Below, piece after piece: positions 33,177 to 39,311 of a stretch of 39,311 nt of DNA. Under the pieces are notes generated by a model. It was given only the letters and a program-made list of their open reading frames with translations, ran no database searches and was not told the DNA's origin. This stretch comes from Bacteroidota bacterium (GTDB lineage Bacteria > Bacteroidota > Bacteroidia > Bacteroidales > UBA1715): NCBI GenBank assembly GCA_009786075.1, contig WQTX01000015.1:1-39311 (forward strand), written 5' to 3'. Every line of letters starts with the position of its first letter. Positions within the stretch are counted from its first letter, which is position 1. The position numbers and the translations under genes are program-made.

Positions 33177-35997
33177 GTAAAATAAACCCTGCCGTATAAC
33201 CCTTACCACATTTGCTCACGCTTTCCGGCGTGCCTTCGGCTACAATCGCGCCGCCGTTTTTGCCGCCATCGGGACCAATGTCGATAATCCAATCGGCTAC
33301 TTTTATTACGTCTAAGTTGTGTTCTATGATAACTACCGTATTTCCTTTATCTACAAGTTGTTGAATCACGTTCATAAACACGGCAATATCTTGAAAATGC
33401 AAGCCGGTAGTGGGTTCGTCTAAAATATAGAGTGTGTTGCCCGAATCGCGTTTTGCCAATTCGGCAGCAAGTTTTACCCGTTGCGCCTCGCCGCCCGAAA
33501 GTGTTGTAGAAGATTGCCCCAAAGTGAGATAGCCCAAACCGACATTTTGCAAAGTTTTGAGTTTGAGGTAAATATCGGGAATTGCCTCGAAAAATTCAAC
33601 TCCTTGGTCTATGGTCATGTCAAGCACATCGCTGATTGATTTTCCTTTGTATTTCACTTCGAGTGTTTCACGGTTGTAGCGTTTGCCGCCGCAGGCATCG
33701 CAGGGAACGTACACATCGGGCAAAAAGTTCATTTCTATTATTTTCATACCGCCGCCTTTGCAGGTTTCGCATCTGCCGCCTTTTACGTTAAACGAAAATC
33801 GTCCGGCTTTGTAATTGCGTACTTGCGATTCGGGCAGGCGTTCAAACAGTTTGCGAATATTACCGAAAATATCGGTATACGTTGCCGGATTGGAACGTGG
33901 CGTGCGCCCAAGCGGTGTTTGATTGACTTCAATTACTTTGTTGATATGCTCAATTCCTTGAATTTCTTTATACGGAAGCGGCATTCGTTTTGCCCTGTAA
34001 AAATACTGCGAAAGAATAGGGTGGAGGGTATTATTGATAAGCGACGATTTACCGCTGCCCGAAACACCGGTAATGCACACTAATTTTCCAAGAGGAAGAT
34101 TAAGAGTTACGTTTTTCAAATTATTGCCGGTAGCCCCCACGAGGGTTACAGTTTGCCCGTTTCCTTTGCGCCGGGTGGCAGGAATTTCAATTTTTTGGCG
34201 ACCGAGAATATAATCGGCAGTAATGCTTTGTTGTTTCAAAAATTCGTTGGGCGTGCCTTGTGCCACAATTTCGCCGCCGTGCTTGCCTGCTCCGGGACCA
34301 ATATCAATAATATAATCGGCGTTCAACATCATATCTTTATCGTGTTCCACCACAATAACCGAATTGCCGGCATCGCGCAAATTTTTGAGCGCATCTATCA
34401 ATTGCACATTATCACGCTGATGAAGTCCGATGCTTGGCTCATCTAAAATATAAAGCACATTCACAAGTTTTGAGCCAATTTGCGTAGCAAGCCGTATGCG
34501 TTGGCTTTCGCCACCCGAAAGTGTGCGTGAACTGCGGTTGAGCGACAAATAATGCAAGCCTACATCGAGCAAAAATCCAATGCGAGTTTGTATTTCTTTC
34601 AAAATTTCGCTGCCTATTTGTGCCTGTTGTTTTTCCAAATGCGTGGGCAAATCGGCAATCCATTGAAATAAATCGTCAATTGCAAGTTGCGAAACTTCGG
34701 CTATATTTTTCCCTGCCAAGCGAAAATGCAATGCTTCTTTGTTCAAGCGCATTCCGTGGCAATCGGGACATTCAATTTTTTTGAACAAATAATCCTCGCT
34801 CTGTTCGTTTACGGTTGTTTCTTGAAATTCCAACTGCTTTTCAACCAAAGCTATAATACCCTCGAAACCATAAAAATAATTGCTGTCAACGCCAATTGGC
34901 GCGGTTATAAAACTGTACATTTCGTTGCTGCCAAACAAAAGCACCTGTTTTGCTTCTTCGGGAATATCGCGATAGGGTGTTTTGAGCGTAAAATTATGTT
35001 TGTGCGCAATTGCTTCTAATTTGCAAAAAATCAGATTTTTTTTATACGCGCCAAGTGGTTTTATACAACCCTCGTGAATGCTCAGCGTGGTATCGGGAAT
35101 AATTTTATGTATGTCAATTTCGTCAATTTCGCCCAAACCACCGCACGTGGAACAAGCTCCGTGCGGCGAATTGAATGAAAAAGAGTGGGGGGCAGGTTCG
35201 TTGTAAGACAATCCGGTGCTGGGGCACATCAATTTTTTACTGAAAAATTTAACGTTGTCGCTTTCCACATCAAGTATCATACAAATATTTTTGCCGATTT
35301 TCATCGCCGTTTCTATCGACTGCTTTAGGCGCGGCTCGTCTTGATTTTGTATTTTAAATTTGTCAATCACAATTTCAATATCGTGAATTTTGTATCTATC
35401 GACTTTCATGCCAAAAGTCAATTCCCGCACCTCGCCGTCGATGCGAGCGTACAAGTAGCCTTTTTTGCGATATTGCTCAAATAAATCTTGATAATGCCCC
35501 TTTCTCCCTTTTACCACCGGCGCAAGGAGCATAATTTTTTTATTCTGAAATTGCTCTGTAATTAAATCAATAATTTTTTGCGTGGTGTATTTTACCATTT
35601 TTTCGCCGGTGTTGTACGAATACGCCTCGCCAATGCGAGAATACAACAAACGCAAAAAGTCATAAATTTCGGTAGTAGTTCCCACCGTAGAACGGGGATT
35701 TTTATTGACCGTTTTTTGTTCAATCGAAATCACAGGGCTTAAACCGGTAATTTTATCAACATCGGGACGTTCCAAATTGCCCAAAAATTGCCGGGCGTAG
35801 GCAGAAAGCGTTTCAATATAGCGGCGTTGTCCTTCGGCATAAATAGTATCGAAAGCAAGCGACGATTTGCCGCTTCCCGAAAGTCCGGTAATCACGGTAA
35901 GCGCATTACGAGGAATGGTAACCGATATATTTTTGAGATTATTTTCTCGTGCGCCTTCTACTATAATTGAGTTTTCGGCGTCTATTGTTAGTGGCAT
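33130..35997 (-). CDS. uvrA: Excinuclease ABC subunit A
   Basis: The 955-residue damage-recognition ATPase of nucleotide excision repair. It has two ABC modules: Walker [10 protein letters not shown] (about 38-46) and GVSGSGKSS (about 645-653), and signatures [12 protein letters not shown] and [12 protein letters not shown]. The zinc modules include CPDCHG and [14 protein letters not shown]...CDACGGKRY. The first module has CPSTG in place of a CxxC, as in other Bacteroidota. The protein does not stop at the usual place after ...KGYTAGF. It runs another ~17 residues ([17 protein letters not shown]) through the stop region of the convergent macroglobulin gene. A -7 element TATCTTTG lies at 36023-36030. 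Confidence 0.97.
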   Translation of the reverse strand: MPLTIDAENSIIVEGARENNLKNISVTIPRNALTVITGLSGSGKSSLAFDTIYAEGQRRYIETLSAYARQFLGNLERPDVDKITGLSPVISIEQKTVNKNPRSTVGTTTEIYDFLRLLYSRIGEAYSYNTGEKMVKYTTQKIIDLITEQFQNKKIMLLAPVVKGRKGHYQDLFEQYRKKGYLYARIDGEVRELTFGMKVDRYKIHDIEIVIDKFKIQNQDEPRLKQSIETAMKIGKNICMILDVESDNVKFFSKKLMCPSTGLSYNEPAPHSFSFNSPHGACSTCGGLGEIDEIDIHKIIPDTTLSIHEGCIKPLGAYKKNLIFCKLEAIAHKHNFTLKTPYRDIPEEAKQVLLFGSNEMYSFITAPIGVDSNYFYGFEGIIALVEKQLEFQETTVNEQSEDYLFKKIECPDCHGMRLNKEALHFRLAGKNIAEVSQLAIDDLFQWIADLPTHLEKQQAQIGSEILKEIQTRIGFLLDVGLHYLSLNRSSRTLSGGESQRIRLATQIGSKLVNVLYILDEPSIGLHQRDNVQLIDALKNLRDAGNSVIVVEHDKDMMLNADYIIDIGPGAGKHGGEIVAQGTPNEFLKQQSITADYILGRQKIEIPATRRKGNGQTVTLVGATGNNLKNVTLNLPLGKLVCITGVSGSGKSSLINNTLHPILSQYFYRAKRMPLPYKEIQGIEHINKVIEVNQTPLGRTPRSNPATYTDIFGNIRKLFERLPESQVRNYKAGRFSFNVKGGRCETCKGGGMKIIEMNFLPDVYVPCDACGGKRYNRETLEVKYKGKSISDVLDMTIDQGVEFFEAIPDIYLKLKTLQNVGLGYLTLGQSSTTLSGGEAQRVKLAAELAKRDSGNTLYILDEPTTGLHFQDIAVFMNVIQQLVDKGNTVVIIEHNLDVIKVADWIIDIGPDGGKNGGAIVAEGTPESVSKCGKGYTAGFILPIALPQPTYPRSAHE

Positions 35998-36022
35998 AAT
36001 GGAAGCCTGTTTAAAATTTTTG

Positions 36023-36030
36023 CAAAGATA
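36023..36030 (-). promoter_or_regulatory. uvrA promoter -7 element
   Basis: TATCTTTG on the minus strand, 25 nt before the uvrA ATG. I see no -33 TTG and no obvious LexA-like palindrome. Confidence 0.55.
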
Positions 36031-36100
36031 TTATTAATCATGTAAAATGATTGTTCTTTTTTTGATTAAAAATACCAACACAAATAAACAGAAAATTTAC

Positions 36101-36108
36101 TACATTTG
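36101..36108 (+). promoter_or_regulatory. Dabb gene promoter -7 element
   Basis: TACATTTG, 28 nt before ATG 36137. The divergent uvrA promoter is about 70 bp away, so the two share a compact regulatory region. Confidence 0.55.
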
Positions 36109-36136
36109 CTGTCGACAAATTACAAATGGCAAAATT

Positions 36137-36442
36137 ATGATTAAACACATAGTAATGTGGTCGTTAAAAGACCACGCAGAAGGAAACACAAAAGAAGAAA
36201 ACAAAAAAACAATGCAAACAATGTTGCGCAATTTAGTGGGCGTAGTTCCCGGAATTGAAGCATTTGAAGTGGGCATAAAAGGCGCATCGTCGCCTGAAGA
36301 CAACCACGATGTGGTGCTGATTTCGGAATTTGCAACATGGGACGCATTGCAGGCATACAACGTACACCCCGAACATCAAAAAGTGGTGGCATTTGTGCGT
36401 GCGGTTGTGAGTGGTCGTTATGCGGTGGATTATGAGTTTTAA
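36137..36442 (+). CDS. Dabb-domain (stress-responsive alpha/beta barrel) protein
   Basis: A 101-residue protein starting MIKHIVMWSLKD, the normal Dabb start; an earlier in-frame start at 36047 lies before the promoter. The order is beta strand, long helix (about 18-35), then GIEAFEVG, DVVLISEF and the helix/strand HPEHQKVVAFVRAV. Dabb proteins form dimeric ferredoxin-like barrels; many have no known reaction and the role here is unknown. A C-rich hairpin terminator follows directly. Confidence 0.92.
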   Translation: MIKHIVMWSLKDHAEGNTKEENKKTMQTMLRNLVGVVPGIEAFEVGIKGASSPEDNHDVVLISEFATWDALQAYNVHPEHQKVVAFVRAVVSGRYAVDYEF

Positions 36443-36444
36443 AA

Positions 36445-36475
36445 CCCCCTAAATCCCCCTCAAGGGGGACTTTTT
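36445..36475 (+). terminator. C/G-rich repeat acting as terminator after the Dabb gene
   Basis: CCCCCTAAATCCCCCT, CAA, GGGGGAC then TTTTT. A hairpin with a T-run fits an intrinsic terminator. The sequence is also the second copy of the repeat at 12497-12524. Confidence 0.65.
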
Positions 36476-36500
36476 AGCAATAAAATCAATCTTGTGTCTT

Positions 36501-37178
36501 ATGTCTAAAAGTCTTGTATCTAAAAGCCTCGTATCTTGTGCCTTGTGCCTCGTATCTTGCCTTTCCGCATTTGCACAGCAAGATATTCGTCCATACATAG
36601 AAAAAGGAACAGCGTTTTACAATGCAGGCGAATATCGCAATGCTGCGGTTACATTTAAACACGCTGCGTTGCTCAATTCTTCGTCGTTCGATGCGTGGTT
36701 CAATTTTGGCAACGCATTGTATAAAACCGAAAAATATATTTTGGCTGCCGATGCGTTCGGGCGGGCATTGTTGCTCACAAACGACAGTGTTTTACAATTC
36801 AAAACTTTGCACAATTTGGGCAATGCCTTTGTGAAAAACGAAGATTTTGACGAGGCAATCGAAACCTACAAAAAAGCTCTACGTTTAAATCCTAATGATA
36901 ACGACACTCGTTACAATATTTCTTACGCTCTACGCATGAAATTCCAACCACAGCTAACGCGGCAAAACACAAATTCACAAGGTCAAAATAAAAATAATGT
37001 AAGCGATTTTGCCAAAGAAACCAAAGCAAAAGCCGATGCGTTAATTCGTGAATATCGTTTCGCCGAAGCATTGGCACTTATGGAAGCAGCCTTGGCAAAA
37101 GACGAAACCATGAATAATTATATGGAATATATGACGAAACTTGCGGAAATTTCGGAAATATTGGGGAAGGGAAAATAA
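36501..37178 (+). CDS. Secreted TPR-repeat protein (BatC/BatE-like)
   Basis: A 225-residue exported protein. The signal peptide MSKSLVSKSLVSCALCLVSC ends at AFA before QQDIR. The following TPR units are clear: YIEKGTAFYNAGEYRNAAVTF..., AWFNFGNALYKTEKY...A, LHNLGNAFVKNEDFDEAIETYKKAL, and a final partial unit after 165. TPR proteins of this size occur in Bacteroidota Bat (aerotolerance) loci, but no MoxR or VWA gene is nearby, so the role is open. The signal peptide is encoded by direct repeats (TCTAAAAG, CTTGTATCT, CTTGTGCCT, CTCGTATCTTG), which resembles low-complexity intergenic DNA. A TTG start at 36492 is possible but ATG 36501 is preferred. Confidence 0.85.
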   Translation: MSKSLVSKSLVSCALCLVSCLSAFAQQDIRPYIEKGTAFYNAGEYRNAAVTFKHAALLNSSSFDAWFNFGNALYKTEKYILAADAFGRALLLTNDSVLQFKTLHNLGNAFVKNEDFDEAIETYKKALRLNPNDNDTRYNISYALRMKFQPQLTRQNTNSQGQNKNNVSDFAKETKAKADALIREYRFAEALALMEAALAKDETMNNYMEYMTKLAEISEILGKGK

Positions 37179-37251
37179 TACTTGGGAATAATTTTTTATA
37201 ACGTGCCAACGTCAATACATAAAAATTAACAAAAAAACTTATAAAACACAT

Positions 37252-37340
37252 TTATTCGTTGAAAAAAGTGTATATTTACACACTTATTCCATGTAAAAAG
37301 TGTTATAATTAACAATTATTCATTGATAAAAATGTATAGA
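37252..37340. repeat. 32-bp tandem repeats, about 2.8 units, upstream of the DUF4143 ATPase
   Basis: Units begin TTATTC at 37252, 37284 and 37316, exactly 32 bp apart. They share TTATTC..TG.AAAAAGTGT.TA. The third unit runs across the ATG at 37332. A weaker fourth match may precede 37252. There are no spacers, so this is not CRISPR. They may be operator sites for autoregulation. Confidence 0.75.
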
Positions 37341-38627
37341 ACAAAGATTAAAGAGCTGATAAAGTGGAAATTAAGCAGAGACAGAAAGCCGCTTATTGTT
37401 CAAGGTGCGCGGCAAGTTGGTAAAACGTGGCTCATTCGAGAATTTGGTAAAACCGAATTTGCGCAAACTCTGTATGTTAATTTTGAAAAAGAAGTTCGTC
37501 TGCAAAATCTATTTTTGCAAGACTTAAATCCCAAACGTATTATTGCAACTTTGGAAGCATTTTTTACAACAAAAATAAATGCCGAAAATACGCTTATTGT
37601 TTTTGATGAAATTCAATCAGCACCCAAAGGACTTACTTCTTTAAAGTATTTTTGCGAAGAAGCGCCGGAATATTTTATTACCGCTTCCGATTCGCTTTTG
37701 GGAATGAATTTACACAATAAAGTATCGTTTCCTGTGGGCAAAGTGAATTTTATGTATATGTTTCCTTTGAGTTTTTATGAGTTTCTGCTTGCCGTTGGCG
37801 AACTTGGTTTGGCAGGAATTTTAGAGAAAAAACAATGGAATTTATTACCTGTTTTTACCGAAAAATTCAAAGAAAATTTACGATATTATTACTACATAGG
37901 CGGCATGCCCGAAGTTGTAAATGATTTTGCCATAAATCGCGATTGGGAGAATGTACGAAAAAAACAAGAAGAAATTTTAGCCACCTACGAAAACGATTTT
38001 TCAAAGCACGCACCGCTTGAAATTGTACCTCGCTTGAATATGGTTTGGCAAAATATTCCGGCACAACTTACCAAAGAGAATAAAAAATTTGTTTACGGTG
38101 TAATGAAAGAAGGTGCACGAGCAAAAGATTTTGAACTTGCTATTCAATGGTTGGTCGATTCGGGAATTTTACTTAAAACATATCGCATTTCAAAACCCGA
38201 TATGCCGCTCATTGCGTATCAAGATTTATCGGCTTTTAAACTATTTTTCAACGATGTGGGTTTACTTGCGGCAAAATCAAATTTGGATTTAAAAACCATT
38301 GTGTTGGGCAACGATATTTTTACCGAATTTAAAGGTGCATTTACCGAACAATTTGTAATGCAACAACTGAAAGCAGCCGAAATAAACTACATAAGCTATT
38401 GGACTAACGAGCGTTCTACTTCGGAAGTTGATTTTGTTATTCAACAAGAAGGCGAAATTATTCCCATAGAAGCGAAATCTGCGGAAAACACCAAAGCAAA
38501 AAGTTTCAAACTCTTTTGCGAAAAATACCAACCAAAAACAGCCATTCGCACTTCGCTTTCAAATTACCGGCAAGAGGAATGGATGACAAATGTGCCTCTG
38601 TATATTATTGGGAATTACTTTGATTAA
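37332..38627 (+). CDS. AAA_14/DUF4143 ATPase
   Basis: A 431-residue protein from ATG 37332 (MYRTKIKELIKW). A TTG start 9 nt earlier falls in the repeats. The N-terminal AAA_14 ATPase has P-loop GARQVGKT (about 23-30), DEIQ as Walker B (LIVFDEIQSAP near 95-105), and FPVGKVNFMYMFPLSFYEFLLA near 135-156. The C-terminal DUF4143 domain ends with the nuclease-like segment SEVDFVIQQEGEIIPIEAKS. The usual ASGSLLG stretch reads ASDSLLG, a Gly-to-Asp change in a conserved loop. Such ATPases are abundant and patchily distributed in Bacteroidota, and their function is not settled. Convergent with the small frameshifted gene at 38700-39087. Confidence 0.92.
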   Translation: MYRTKIKELIKWKLSRDRKPLIVQGARQVGKTWLIREFGKTEFAQTLYVNFEKEVRLQNLFLQDLNPKRIIATLEAFFTTKINAENTLIVFDEIQSAPKGLTSLKYFCEEAPEYFITASDSLLGMNLHNKVSFPVGKVNFMYMFPLSFYEFLLAVGELGLAGILEKKQWNLLPVFTEKFKENLRYYYYIGGMPEVVNDFAINRDWENVRKKQEEILATYENDFSKHAPLEIVPRLNMVWQNIPAQLTKENKKFVYGVMKEGARAKDFELAIQWLVDSGILLKTYRISKPDMPLIAYQDLSAFKLFFNDVGLLAAKSNLDLKTIVLGNDIFTEFKGAFTEQFVMQQLKAAEINYISYWTNERSTSEVDFVIQQEGEIIPIEAKSAENTKAKSFKLFCEKYQPKTAIRTSLSNYRQEEWMTNVPLYIIGNYFD

Positions 38628-38653
38628 ACGGGAAAACAAAAGCCTCGCAATTG

Positions 38654-38683
38654 TTATTTTTGTTTTTTTACAAAAGTACATTT
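38654..38683. repeat. 30-bp direct repeat, left copy
   Basis: TTATTTTTGTTTTTTT, ACAAAAGTACA, TTT. It differs from 39134-39163 by one T in the run and one base near the end. On the minus strand it contains a TACTTTTG element. The two copies bracket the small minus-strand gene. Confidence 0.75.
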
Positions 38684-38699
38684 GTTATGGAAGTCATTT

Positions 38700-39087
38700 T
38701 TATCTCCCTTTATTTAGTTCTTGTTTTAAGAGTTCGTATATTTCAGTCCAATCTTTTTTATAAAATTCGGTTTTACCTACTATTGGTTCTTTATTCAATT
38801 ATGACTTTAACATTCCATAGAATATCATTTTCGTGGCATCGGTGGTAAAATAACTTTTCGTTAAATGGAATATTTGACTTATCAAAATGCTCTTCAAAGG
38901 TTACTGTTATTTTGTTTTCTTCGTATTTTTTTAGAATTTGATACCGTTTATCACAATCAAGAGCATCACTAATAAAGTTTTCTGTCCAATTAACAAATTT
39001 ATTTCCATCGGTTTTATATTCAGAATTATGTTGAATGACAAAACTAATTTTATCACTTTTTTCCTTATTTAATGTTCGTGTTCCCAT
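38700..39087 (-). pseudogene. Small hypothetical gene, probably frameshifted
   Basis: The frame from ATG 39087 (MGTRTLNKEKSD) runs 98 codons and stops at 38791 after WNVKVIIE. Directly at that stop, a one-base shift opens a frame reading NKEPIVGKTEFYKKDW and on to ...ELLKQELNKGR, ending at 38700. It looks like the natural C-terminus. The two parts give a protein of about 130 residues of unknown family, with charged helices and no membrane segment. Alternatives are a true 98-residue protein, a sequencing error or programmed frameshifting at GAATAAAG. It has a complete promoter at 39150-39178. An earlier GTG start at 39108 is less likely. Confidence 0.6.
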
Positions 39088-39133
39088 ACGATAATGTTTA
39101 AATTTCACACTTCACAAAATTACAACATTTTCT

Positions 39134-39163
39134 TTATTTTTGTTTTTTACAAAAGTACACTTT
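39134..39163. repeat. 30-bp direct repeat, right copy
   Basis: Copy of 38654-38683. Here it includes the -7 element of the small minus-strand gene. Confidence 0.75.
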
Positions 39164-39178
39164 TTATTTTGACTGCAA
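39150..39178 (-). promoter_or_regulatory. Promoter of the small minus-strand gene
   Basis: Minus-strand TTG (39176-39178) and TACTTTTG (39150-39157) with an 18-nt spacer match the Bacteroidota promoter. The leader to ATG 39087 is about 60 nt. The remainder to 39311 is AT-rich and I see no gene in it. Confidence 0.65.
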
Positions 39179-39311
39179 TAATCTTGACAATCTTAAAAAT
39201 CTTGCTAAAAGTGCTTGTTGCGCAACTTTTAGTTTACAATCCGCAATACACAGCTATTTTCAATTGTTTTGTTGTTTTGTAATTCAAAGTTAAGTACATA
39301 CTTTCCATAAG

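Noticed and set aside
37252-37340. CRISPR array
   Set aside because: The 32-bp units are contiguous, with no spacers, only about three units and no cas genes.

Overview
The window reads as chromosomal DNA of a low-GC Bacteroidota bacterium, probably near Bacteroidales; I cannot place it further. Support: promoters have the Bacteroidota -7 form TAnnTTTG and genes lack strong Shine-Dalgarno sequences. ValRS carries KMSKQ rather than KMSKS, UvrA and ArgG look like Bacteroidota types, and there is a thioester alpha-2-macroglobulin lipoprotein. Several families of short palindromic repeats are scattered between and inside genes.

Layout. 1-2070: 3' part of a helical, TPR-like protein cut by the left edge, then about 580 bp of decayed sequence. 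2058-7425: five minus-strand features, namely a possible orphan lantibiotic-dehydratase-C-like protein, a GT2 glycosyltransferase, a POT peptide transporter and argG, with palindromes between them. 7566-8830: an AAA ATPase gene bracketed by 63-bp direct repeats, each ending in a perfect 35-bp palindrome. 8961-12288: valS, carrying two palindromic elements read in frame, and an arginine-pathway GNAT. 12474-14943: an AlbA_2/Schlafen-type protein and mgtE, both minus. 15135-20514: a LysE-family exporter, mnmE and a 1074-residue protein with the order IF2_N-like, LRR, Roc-COR GTPase, TIR. 20537-22356: a metallophosphoesterase diverging from a complete subclass B1 metallo-beta-lactamase. 22479-23509: a GlsB/YeaQ membrane protein and nadD, both minus. 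23715-33176: a multi-PAS hybrid histidine kinase and the alpha-2-macroglobulin lipoprotein. 33130-35997: uvrA, overlapping the previous gene tail to tail. 36137-39178: a Dabb protein, a TPR protein, a DUF4143-type ATPase behind 32-bp tandem repeats, and a small frameshifted minus-strand gene between direct repeats.

How it fits together. Housekeeping functions (ArgG, ValRS, MnmE, MgtE, NadD, UvrA) are mixed with accessory genes. The best candidate for a new system is the IF2_N-LRR-Roc-COR-TIR protein. It has the parts of an NLR/ROCO immune receptor: LRR sensor, GTPase switch and possible NADase effector. It begins with a module otherwise found at the front of translation factor IF2. It sits 44 bp behind mnmE in more AT-rich DNA, as expected for an inserted defence gene.

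The second theme is repeats acting as raw material. Palindromes supply peptide segments in ValRS, the POT transporter and the AlbA_2 protein. An intergenic low-complexity motif appears to encode the signal peptide of the TPR protein. Heptamer arrays end 3-8 nt upstream of the -7 elements of argG, valS, the LysE-family gene and the macroglobulin gene. No rRNA, tRNA or CRISPR array was recognised.
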